Assembly: GCF_030397665.1 (NCBI RefSeq)
Contig: NZ_JAPUBT010000001.1
Span: 617,926-681,925, forward strand
Length of the DNA: 64,000 bases
Source of the DNA: Janthinobacterium sp. SUN073
GTDB lineage: Bacteria > Pseudomonadota > Gammaproteobacteria > Burkholderiales > Burkholderiaceae_D
Direction: 5' to 3'
In this document: positions 45,795 to 53,004 of the stretch, one piece after another
How positions within the stretch are numbered: the stretch's first letter is position 1
Layout: each line of letters opens with the position of its first letter
The notes under the pieces: generated by a model
What the model saw: the letters and a program-made list of their open reading frames with translations, nothing else
What the model was told of the DNA's origin: nothing
The model's database searches: none
Translations under genes and position numbers: made by a program

Positions 45795-47060
45795 TTGACC
45801 ACCATCCAACTCATCAGCGCCATCGTCTTCGGCCTTGCGCTCATCCACACCTTTGCCGCCAAGTCATTTGAAACCCTGGCACAGCGCCATCCCCGCCATG
45901 GGGGCCTGCTGCACTTGCTGGGCGAAGTGGAAGTCGTGTTCGGCTTCTGGGCTTTCATCCTGATCATCATCATGGCCTTTGTCTCGGGCGGCGAGGCGGC
46001 CATCGAGTACGCCGAATCGCGCCAGTACACGGAGCCGTTGTTCGTCTTTGTCGTCATGGTGGTAGCCGCCTCGCGCCCCGTGCTCGACGCCGTGCAGCGC
46101 CTGCTCAAGGGCGTGGCGCGCGTGATGCCGCTGCGCACGGAACTGGCCCTCGTCTGGCTGGGACTGGCGCTCGTGCCCCTGACGGGCTCGATGATCACGG
46201 AACCGGCCGCCATGACCCTGGCCGCGCTGATGCTGGCGCCACAAATCTTCCGTCCGGGCATCCCCGAATGGCTGAAATATGGCGCGCTGGGTGTGCTGTT
46301 CGTCAACGTGTCCATCGGCGGCACCCTCACTTCGTACGCGGCGCCGCCCGTGCTGATGGTGGCCACCACGTGGAACTGGGACAGCGCCTACATGGCCAGC
46401 CATTTCGGCTGGAAAGCCGCCATCGCCGTGCTGGTCAACGCCACGGGCGTGAGCATATTGCTGCGCAAATACCTGCACAGCAACACCTCCGATATCAAGC
46501 CGAAAGCCGGCGAGGTGGAAGCGCCGAAAGTACCGCTGGCCGTCAGCCTCGTGCACATGATCGTGCTGGGTGGCGTGGTGGCCCTGGCGCACCATCCCGT
46601 GCTGTTCTTCGGCCTGTTCCTGTTCTTCCTCGGCTTCGTGCAGGCGTATGAGCGTTATCAAAGCCCGCTGATCCTCAAGGAAGGCTTGCTGGTCGGCTTC
46701 TTCCTCGGCGGCCTGGTGGTGCTGGGCGGCATGCAGCAATGGTGGCTGCAACCCATCGTCTCCAGCCTGAAACCGCTGGCCCTGTTCTTCGGCGCCCTGG
46801 GCTTGACGGCGATTACCGACAATGCGGCCCTGACTTACCTCGGTTCGCTGATCGTCGGCATGACGGACGAAGCGAAATACATGCTGGTGGCTGGCGCCGT
46901 GGCCGGTGGCGGCCTGACCGTCATCGCCAATGCACCGAACCCGGCCGGCGTATCCCTGCTGCGCCGCGGCTTCAAGGATGAATCGATCGGCGCCGTCGGC
47001 CTGCTGGCCGGCGCCCTGCTGCCGACGGCCGTGGCGGCCCTGGCCTTCCTGGCTTTGTAA
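45795..47060 (+). CDS. Putative Na+/H+ antiporter
   Basis: A polytopic membrane protein of about 421 residues from the putative Na+/H+ antiporter group of Proteobacteria. I chose the TTG at 45795 because AAGGAA lies six bases ahead and the protein then opens TTIQLISAIVFGLALIHTF; the frame is open from an ATG at 45690 that lacks a ribosome site and would add 35 polar residues. About eleven spans are visible. Motifs include SGGEAAIEYAES, GSMITEPAAMTLAALMLAP, VSIGGTLTSYAAPPVLMVA and LGLTAITDNAALTYLGSLI, with membrane Glu/Asp residues that could carry ions. A terminator follows. Confidence 0.82.
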   Translation: MTTIQLISAIVFGLALIHTFAAKSFETLAQRHPRHGGLLHLLGEVEVVFGFWAFILIIIMAFVSGGEAAIEYAESRQYTEPLFVFVVMVVAASRPVLDAVQRLLKGVARVMPLRTELALVWLGLALVPLTGSMITEPAAMTLAALMLAPQIFRPGIPEWLKYGALGVLFVNVSIGGTLTSYAAPPVLMVATTWNWDSAYMASHFGWKAAIAVLVNATGVSILLRKYLHSNTSDIKPKAGEVEAPKVPLAVSLVHMIVLGGVVALAHHPVLFFGLFLFFLGFVQAYERYQSPLILKEGLLVGFFLGGLVVLGGMQQWWLQPIVSSLKPLALFFGALGLTAITDNAALTYLGSLIVGMTDEAKYMLVAGAVAGGGLTVIANAPNPAGVSLLRRGFKDESIGAVGLLAGALLPTAVAALAFLAL

Positions 47061-47070
47061 TCACCGCAGT

Positions 47071-47097
47071 GCGGCGGCCACCCTGGCCGCCGCTTTA
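47071..47097. terminator. Terminator between convergent genes
   Basis: A perfect 10-bp stem GCGGCGGCCA / TGGCCGCCGC with a 3-base loop is followed by TTTAAT on the plus strand. It fills the 34-base gap between the antiporter stop and the convergent glycosyltransferase stop. Confidence 0.7.
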
Positions 47098-49128
47098 ATC
47101 GCCTTCGTACACGAGGAAGTGCAGCCGGTCATAGAACAGGCTGTAGGCATAGTCGAACGTGCCCACGCTGCGAAACCCCTTGTGCAGATACACCTGCAGC
47201 GCTTCGCTCTTTTCCCACACCGTCAGGGTGATGCGCGCACAGCCCTTGCGGCTGGCCAGGTCGCGGATTTCATGGAACATTTGCCTGAATAAGCCCTGGC
47301 CCCGGTATTTCTCGTCGATGGCCAGGCTGCTGACGAAACAGTCGTCGGCGCGCGCATGCGCGAGCACGAATGCGTCATACGCATCGTCGAGCGCCTTCAT
47401 ATCGTCGCGGTAATACGAAACGGCGCCGCAAGCCTGGAATTCATCCATCGTGGCCGCCGTAAAAAAGCCGATGAAACGCCCGTCTTCGTCATGCAAGCCG
47501 TGGATGTGCGCCAGATACGGGTCGATGTTTTGCCGCCGCTGCAATTCGACGAATTGCAGATTGAGTTTATTGCCGAACGAGCAGTATTCGAGGTAGCTGG
47601 TGGCAAACAGCAGTTTCGCCATACGGTTCTTCGTCTCGTCACCCAGCAGTTCGCCCGCCACCAGTTTGAGCGGCGCATGCGACAGCAGGCCCGCCTGCGC
47701 CTCGTCACTTGGCGGGGCCGCATCGCCGATGGCCGGCATGCGGCTGCCGTGGCGGCCCACGGTGGGGCGCCAGAAGTTGCCAACGGCAATATGCTGTGAA
47801 CGGTGGGCCAGCAGGTAGCGGCAAAAGACGGCATTCACGCGGTCCAGCTGCGGGTCGTCCGACAGCACCGAGTAATAGTGGAAGTGATCGATGTCGGCCC
47901 GCAGCTGGGCCGCATACGCCATGCGCGGCACTTCCTCGATATCGAACACGTCGACGATGTCGGGCAGGCGCAAAGGATCGTCGAGTTGCCAGTCGAGTTC
48001 ATCGAGCCGCGCCACGCAGCGCGCATACGCGCGCCGCTCCTCGTCGCTCAAGGGGATGTGCATCTCGGTAATGATATCGTCCAGCAAGCGCATGCCGCGG
48101 ATGCCGCCCGCCACCGCTTCCCGCGCGCCGTCATACAGCACGCAATAGCGCTGGTAAAACTCGGCATGGCTGAGCAGGGTCACCCCCAGGTTTTTCTTCC
48201 ATTCGGCATAGAACTGGCCGAACAGCTGCGCTTCGAATTGCGGGCAGGAATGGGGAATTTCCCCATCGATGCGCGCATAAGCGAGGTTCACATTGCGCTG
48301 GATCACACGCAGCGCGGCATCGTTCTTCTTGGCGATCAGCATGCCCGTTTCATCGAGAAACAGATTCATCCAGCTGACATGCCGGCGCTCTTGGCTGTCA
48401 TCAGCGTTGCGCTGGAAATAATCGGGCACTTCCGGCTTCATCAGGAAAATCGTCGCCGGATTGTGCGGGATCGTGTCGACATCCATATACATGCCGCCGT
48501 ATTCGCACATGATGAGGATGCGGAAATAATCGGACAAGGTGGCGAAGTAGCGCTGCGCATGCAGGGTATCGAGGATGTCGAAGCGGGCCGGCGCAAAGTC
48601 CAGCGCCAGCGCGCGCAGCGAGTTGATGTGCAGCGTCGTGCCGCCGATGGCGTAGCGGCCTATCGTGTAGCGCCCGGCGCCGCCCGTGGGGCTGAAGCGC
48701 GCGTCATTGCGCAATTGCTCCGCATCCCATACCCACAGGATGGAGACATACGGCGCGCCGCCGTTGTGCCGCACCTCGTCCAGCGCCGCGCCCCACTGCC
48801 TGATCGCTTCACAGGCGATGGCTGGCAGCGGCCCGCCCATCCAGATGCGGTGCAGGTAGCGCTCGTCATCGCCCAGCGCGCGCGTGGGGATGCAGCTCAG
48901 CGAGGAACAGCTTGCCGCATTGAAATACGTAAAATTGCCGGCGACAAAGCTGCGCAGGGCCGCGATGCCCGCCTGGTGCTCCGCGGCCAGTTGTTCCAGA
49001 TCGCTGCCGGCCGGCCGGACATCGGCCAGGGTGATGTAATCGAGTTTCAGCCGGTGGATGCGGAACTCGTATTCCAGGCTGAAAATCTTTGCTTGATCGT
49101 GTTTTGAGGCCAGGTCATCTATTTTCAT
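47095..49128 (-). CDS. Toxin-like glycosyltransferase fused to a GNAT domain
   Basis: A protein of about 677 residues. The first 450 residues look like a sugar transferase with a D-x-D motif: IHRIWMGG-type start (LHRIWMGGPLPAIACEAIRQW), then FATLSDYFRILIMCEYGGMYMDVDTIP with Asp216-x-Asp218 binding the metal and nucleotide sugar. This arrangement resembles the glucosyltransferase domain of large clostridial toxins and capsule sugar transferases. Residues from about 530 to the end form a GNAT domain (CFVSSLAIDEKYRGQGLFRQMFHEIRD, LQVYLHKGFRSVGTF). No signal peptide is seen. It sits 65 bases downstream of an MFS exporter on the same strand. Substrates are unknown. ATG 49128 or GTG 49146 could start it. 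Confidence 0.75.
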   Translation of the reverse strand: MKIDDLASKHDQAKIFSLEYEFRIHRLKLDYITLADVRPAGSDLEQLAAEHQAGIAALRSFVAGNFTYFNAASCSSLSCIPTRALGDDERYLHRIWMGGPLPAIACEAIRQWGAALDEVRHNGGAPYVSILWVWDAEQLRNDARFSPTGGAGRYTIGRYAIGGTTLHINSLRALALDFAPARFDILDTLHAQRYFATLSDYFRILIMCEYGGMYMDVDTIPHNPATIFLMKPEVPDYFQRNADDSQERRHVSWMNLFLDETGMLIAKKNDAALRVIQRNVNLAYARIDGEIPHSCPQFEAQLFGQFYAEWKKNLGVTLLSHAEFYQRYCVLYDGAREAVAGGIRGMRLLDDIITEMHIPLSDEERRAYARCVARLDELDWQLDDPLRLPDIVDVFDIEEVPRMAYAAQLRADIDHFHYYSVLSDDPQLDRVNAVFCRYLLAHRSQHIAVGNFWRPTVGRHGSRMPAIGDAAPPSDEAQAGLLSHAPLKLVAGELLGDETKNRMAKLLFATSYLEYCSFGNKLNLQFVELQRRQNIDPYLAHIHGLHDEDGRFIGFFTAATMDEFQACGAVSYYRDDMKALDDAYDAFVLAHARADDCFVSSLAIDEKYRGQGLFRQMFHEIRDLASRKGCARITLTVWEKSEALQVYLHKGFRSVGTFDYAYSLFYDRLHFLVYEGD

Positions 49129-49211
49129 GGGCGCACCATTTTCCACAGGAGAGTGTCAATCAACGTCGCAGGAAGTAAAACAAGGTCGGGAACATGCGCA
49201 GCGTGGCGCCA

Positions 49212-50426
49212 TCAGTGCCGGGCCAGCCGCACCTCGCTTTCCCGGCGCCCCGCCATGCCCCGCGTAAACAGCAGCAGGCAGGCGGCGATGACCACGATGA
49301 CGGGGATATTGAGCAGCGCATACGTTTCCAGCGCATAGCCGAAGCGCTGGCACAGCACGTTGTACAGCTGCAGCCAGGCGGACAGATAAATGCAATAAAG
49401 CAGGCTCATGGCGGCCGTCGTCAATGTCATCGATTCCTTGCTGGCCGTAATCGCGCTGCGGAGCAAGGCGCCGTTGAACAGGCCGAAGCCGATGGAATAG
49501 ACAAACATGCAGGCGGCAAACACATCGACGTGGTGGCGACCCGCGCCGGCGCCCAGCATGCCGGCGGCCGCGATCAGTCCGCCCAGGCGCAGCAGATGCA
49601 CGAGCGGGAAATCCTGCCGCAGGCGCTGGATGGCGATGCTGCTGAGGACAAAGCCGGACAGAATCACGCATTGCAGCGCGATATACGTGGCGTAGGACGC
49701 GCCCATCTCCCGCAGCACGAAGATGGGCGAAAAGCCGATCCAGGCAGTCAGGGGCACGGTGGCCAGCCCGGCCGTGAACATGCCGAACATGAAGCGCCCG
49801 TTGCTGAAAATGGCGACATAGCTGCGCACGATGGCGCGGCCATCCAGGCGCGGCTGTGTCGGCGCCGCGCGCGGCATGCTCTTGAACAGGCCCAGCAAGG
49901 ACAGCAGCGCCAGCAGGCCGGAAAGGAAAAACACGTAGCGCCAGTCCAGCCGGCTGATGATGGCGCTGCCGAGGATGGGACCGGCCAGGGGCGCGAGGAT
50001 GGTGGTGCTCGACAAAATACTGCTGAGCTTGACGGCGGCCATGTCGTCGAACAGTTCATGGATCATGGCATAGCCGATAAAGATGAAGCAGCAGCCCATG
50101 CCCTGGATGAAACGCAGGGCGAGAAATTGCTCGATGGAAGTAGCAAACGGCACCGCCAAGGTGGCCAGCAAGAACAAGGTATTACCAGTCAGCACCAGCT
50201 TGCGCTTGCCGATGGTGTCGGCCAGGGGTCCCAGGAAAATCTGCAGCGAACTGCCGCCCAGCAGATACAGGCTGAGGGACAGCGGGACAAATTTTGCCTC
50301 CGCCTGGAACTCGTCGACGATGCCCAGCATGGCCGGCATGATCATGTCGTTCGACAGATAGATATTCAACTCAAAAACGAGGAAAAACGCAAAAAACCAC
50401 AGCAATTGCCTGGACTGGATGGACAT
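49212..50426 (-). CDS. MFS drug-efflux transporter (Bcr/CflA-MdfA type)
   Basis: A 404-residue inner-membrane exporter with twelve predicted spans. The N-terminal half shows LSNDMIMPAMLGIVDEF, with an acidic residue in span 1 as in MdfA, then GPLADTIGKRKLVLTGN (the MFS motif A loop D-x-x-G-R/K-R/K) and LRFIQGMGCCFIFIGYAMIHELFDD. Motif C-like TTILAPLAGPILGSAI marks it as a drug/H+ antiporter. It precedes the glycosyltransferase-GNAT gene by 65 to 83 bases and may export that enzyme's product or protect against it. A 280-base upstream region holds its promoter. Confidence 0.9.
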   Translation of the reverse strand: MSIQSRQLLWFFAFFLVFELNIYLSNDMIMPAMLGIVDEFQAEAKFVPLSLSLYLLGGSSLQIFLGPLADTIGKRKLVLTGNTLFLLATLAVPFATSIEQFLALRFIQGMGCCFIFIGYAMIHELFDDMAAVKLSSILSSTTILAPLAGPILGSAIISRLDWRYVFFLSGLLALLSLLGLFKSMPRAAPTQPRLDGRAIVRSYVAIFSNGRFMFGMFTAGLATVPLTAWIGFSPIFVLREMGASYATYIALQCVILSGFVLSSIAIQRLRQDFPLVHLLRLGGLIAAAGMLGAGAGRHHVDVFAACMFVYSIGFGLFNGALLRSAITASKESMTLTTAAMSLLYCIYLSAWLQLYNVLCQRFGYALETYALLNIPVIVVIAACLLLFTRGMAGRRESEVRLARH

Positions 50427-50708
50427 GGCGCATTCCGTAACGTGGGTGGCTGCCGTCAGTGCGTATCTGCCGTCGGGGCATGGGACGGCGGATACGGATC
50501 ACACTGAAAACGTGTACCAATTGTATACCAGTTAGGACTTTTATCGCCTTTTTTTGTGATTTTTAAATACCGTAGCAATACCACTTTAAAATCGAGGGCA
50601 GCACGGCAGGCGCTGCCGGGGCTGAGGAGGGCACGGCCGGCGATGGGGGAAGGCAGAAGCGATGCATACCAGTGCCTGCCGCGCCGTTGCGGCGCGCGGC
50701 AGGCTGGC

Positions 50709-51932
50709 TTAGCGGCGGCGGTGGCTGGCGAAGAAATCGAGCAGCATCTTGCTGGCGTCGGGTTTGGCCTTGTCGTTGAACGGCAGGCTGGCGTCGCCGC
50801 CGCTCCACGCGTGTTCAAGGTGCTCTACCTGCGCCACGCGCAGCAGCACCTCCTGGCCCACCTGATAATCGTGCAGTGCATACGCATGGGCCGGATTGCG
50901 CCCGCCCGCCGCGCCGCCCGGCAGGCGCTGCGCCGTCACCAAGGTATCGGCTGGCAGGCGGTTCACGCGCACGCTCTGGCGCACCAGCTGCGTCTGGTTG
51001 ATGGGCCGCACCACCTTGTCGGCCAGCCCTTGCAGCAGGATAGTGGGCAGGCGGGGAAACGCGGGCTGGCGCGCCAGCACTTCATCGATGGCCGCGTCGG
51101 CACGGGCGGCGGCGCCATGCTGCATCACGCCCAGCGCGCCGATCAGGTTATGCCCGGCGCCAAACACGGGCCCCGAATGCAGGCCCAGTGCGGCAAACAG
51201 ATGGGGATGGTTCAGGGCCACGATATGCGCCATGCCGGCGCCGGCGGAAATGCCGCAGATATAGATGCGCGCGCGGTCGATCGCGTAGCGGGCCGCCACT
51301 TGCTCGATGGCGCCGACGATCAGGCGCACATCGCCGCCCCCCTCCTGCGTCAGCTTGTCATACCACTTCCAGCAGCGGCGCGCATGCGAACGCAACGATT
51401 GCTGCGGATACAGCACGGCATAGCCCTTGCGTTCGGCCAGGCGGTTCATGCGCGTGCCTTCGGCAAACTGCGTGGCGCTCTGTTCGCAGCCGTGCAGCAT
51501 CACCAGCAGCGGCCGGCCCCGGCTGCGCATGGCGACGCTCGGCGCTTTTTCGGGCAGGTACAGGAAATACGGCAGGCGCCGGCCCGGCAACTGCCCCAGC
51601 TCCGGCAACGGCGCATAGTGGGCCGCCAGCCACTTGCCCGGCGGGGGCGCCGTTCGCTTGCGCACGCGCGGGGGCGACAGGGGCGTGGCAAACGGCGCCA
51701 GTGCGGGCACGGCGTCGCTGGCGGGCCTGGCGCGCGGCGTCGGCCTGGGCTTGGACTTGGGCTTGGGCTTGGGCTTGGGCTTGGATACGGTCTTGCCGCG
51801 GGGTTTAGGTTTAGGCGTGGGCTTGGCCGGCACGGGCCCGAACAGCACCTTGGCCAGTTTGCTCGCCGTGCGCTGTTGCGCCTTGCCGGCGCGCAATAGC
51901 CCGCGCAGCCACTTGGTGGCGGGCTTCACCAT
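50709..51932 (-). CDS. PHB-depolymerase family esterase
   Basis: A 407-residue alpha/beta-hydrolase of the poly(3-hydroxybutyrate) depolymerase/feruloyl-esterase-like family. The N-terminus is basic (MVKPATKWLRGLLRAGKAQQ) and followed by a Lys-Pro repeat linker (about residues 40-62). The catalytic domain shows RPLLVMLHGCEQSATQFAEG (oxyanion hole), RIYICGISAGAGMAHIVAL with the nucleophile Ser in G-I-S-A-G, ILLQGLADKVV (Asp) and LEHAWSGG (His). No secretion signal, suggesting an intracellular enzyme. ATG 51932 is chosen because a leader frame with a strong ribosome site ends on it; upstream in-frame ATGs at 51986 and beyond lack a site. Confidence 0.85.
   Translation of the reverse strand: MVKPATKWLRGLLRAGKAQQRTASKLAKVLFGPVPAKPTPKPKPRGKTVSKPKPKPKPKSKPRPTPRARPASDAVPALAPFATPLSPPRVRKRTAPPPGKWLAAHYAPLPELGQLPGRRLPYFLYLPEKAPSVAMRSRGRPLLVMLHGCEQSATQFAEGTRMNRLAERKGYAVLYPQQSLRSHARRCWKWYDKLTQEGGGDVRLIVGAIEQVAARYAIDRARIYICGISAGAGMAHIVALNHPHLFAALGLHSGPVFGAGHNLIGALGVMQHGAAARADAAIDEVLARQPAFPRLPTILLQGLADKVVRPINQTQLVRQSVRVNRLPADTLVTAQRLPGGAAGGRNPAHAYALHDYQVGQEVLLRVAQVEHLEHAWSGGDASLPFNDKAKPDASKMLLDFFASHRRR
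51747..51782. repeat. Hexanucleotide repeat inside the esterase gene
   Basis: Six tandem copies of GGGCTT on the plus strand (one reads GGACTT), which encode a Lys-Pro dipeptide repeat on the minus strand. Copy-number change would lengthen or shorten the linker without a frameshift. Confidence 0.75.
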
Positions 51933-52003
51933 GGAAAATCGCGCGCGTGTCGTGGTGGAGCGTAGCGCCAGTTCATCCCTGTGCATCGTTGCATCGTCAG
52001 CAT
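51926..52003 (-). CDS. Possible 25-aa leader peptide coupled to the esterase
   Basis: A short frame (MLTMQRCTGMNW to RDFPW) with a perfect GGAGGAGG site six bases ahead of its ATG. Its TGA overlaps the esterase ATG (ATGGTGA), so ribosomes finishing it could restart on the esterase, which has no site of its own. The peptide sequence shows no motif. It could also be a mere translation-coupling device. Confidence 0.45.
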   Translation of the reverse strand: MLTMQRCTGMNWRYAPPRHARDFPW

Positions 52004-52084
52004 GTGCGGCCTCCTCCGTAGAACGTATAGAGTACCGCAATTGGCTGACAACACCGTACGTTTGCGCACCGACAAAAGTGCCGC

Positions 52085-52246
52085 TAAGTAATCCTCAGGA
52101 AATTATTGTGAATTTATGACGAACAGAACCGGATGCTATGCAAGGCGCCCACTGCGACGCAGTGCGAGCACTGCTAGCAGCGGGCAACGCCGCAGAGCGC
52201 CGGTTATGGAAGTCAGAAATCATAATAATTTATTGGGGGTTACTTA
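52085..52246. repeat. MITE-like element, 162 bp with 47-bp inverted ends
   Basis: The left end (TAAGTAATCCTCAGGAAATT and on, to AACCGG at 52132) and the reverse complement of the right end (TAAGTAACCCCCAATAAATT and on, from 52200) match at about 37 of 48 positions by eye. The 67-base centre contains the palindrome CACTGCGACGCAGTG. The arms are AT-rich, unlike the neighbourhood. It has no coding capacity and lies between the esterase leader and the second PRC-barrel gene. No target duplication is obvious. Confidence 0.6.
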
Positions 52247-52331
52247 ACACCATTGAGGCAGATCAAACGCAAACAGGTCCGTATGCTTAATCTGGATGTT
52301 CGATCAGCACTTCACACGAGGAGAAAACACC

Positions 52332-52922
52332 ATGAGCTATCTGGACCGCGACATCCTGGGCATGTACCGCAACAACGACGGCCCGGGGCCGGCCCTGATG
52401 GGGGCCGACACCCTGCTCGGCGACGATGTCTACAATCACAGCGACGAGGAACTGGGCGACATCAAGGAAATCATGCTCGACATGCGCACGGGCCAGATCG
52501 CCTATGCCGTGCTGTCCTTCGGCGGCATCCTGGGCATGGGCGACAAGCTGTTTGCCGTGCCCTGGGAACGCCTGACCCTGGACCCCGTCAACAAGCGCTT
52601 CCTGCTGAACGTGGAAAAAAACCAGCTGAAAGACGCACCCGGTTTCGACAAGAACAACTGGCCCGACATGGGCAGCGATGCCTGGAACCAGCAGATGGAA
52701 GCGTTCTATGGCAGCGGCACGCGCTACGGCAGCGGTGTCATGGCAGCAGGACGCATGCCATCGGGCAGCGACTTGCGCGGTGGCGCCAGCCTGCAATCGG
52801 GCAGCGACAGCAGCATGTCCGGCACCTCCATGAGCGGCAGCCGCGCCGGCACGGGCAGCAGCCAGGGCGACCTGGGCTCGCGTTCGGCGCTCGGCGATGA
52901 TGGGCGCGACGAGCGTAGTTAA
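52332..52922 (+). CDS. PRC-barrel domain protein with Ser/Gly-rich tail (paralogue 2)
   Basis: A 196-residue paralogue of the protein at 8842. ATG 52332 has GAGGAG ahead. The barrel part (residues 1-125) closely follows paralogue 1: GADTLLGDDVYNHSDEELGD, IKEIMLDMRTGQIAYAVLSF, KLFAVPWERLTLDPVNKRFL. It is extended by about 65 residues rich in Ser and Gly (SGSDLRGGASLQSGSDSSMS), probably disordered. No signal peptide. Upstream lies the MITE-like repeat, which may carry or disturb its promoter. The role is unknown; such proteins are often linked to general stress. Confidence 0.85.
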   Translation: MSYLDRDILGMYRNNDGPGPALMGADTLLGDDVYNHSDEELGDIKEIMLDMRTGQIAYAVLSFGGILGMGDKLFAVPWERLTLDPVNKRFLLNVEKNQLKDAPGFDKNNWPDMGSDAWNQQMEAFYGSGTRYGSGVMAAGRMPSGSDLRGGASLQSGSDSSMSGTSMSGSRAGTGSSQGDLGSRSALGDDGRDERS

Positions 52923-52924
52923 GG

Positions 52925-52985
52925 GACCACGCAGACAAACCCGACAGGCAAGGGCCGGGGTCGTACCCTGAGGGTACGACCCCAG
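52925..52985. repeat. Palindromic intergenic repeat, copy 2
   Basis: A perfect 13-bp palindrome (GGGGTCGTACCCT / AGGGTACGACCCC, one-base centre, 52957-52983) plus a flank (reading GGCCCTTGCCTGTCGGGTTT on the minus strand) related to copy 1 at 31508-31565. The two palindromes differ by one compensated base pair (G/C versus T/A), so the hairpin is preserved. It fills the gap between the convergent PRC-barrel and hrpA genes. Confidence 0.75.
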
Positions 52986-53004
52986 TCTTTGCTTGGGGAT
53001 GAAC

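Noticed and set aside
50505-50535. TTGTATACCA motif and a 10-bp spaced TACCA direct repeat upstream of the MFS gene, as a GntR-type operator
   Set aside because: Only a short match in an AT-rich promoter region and no GntR gene nearby; too weak to call.
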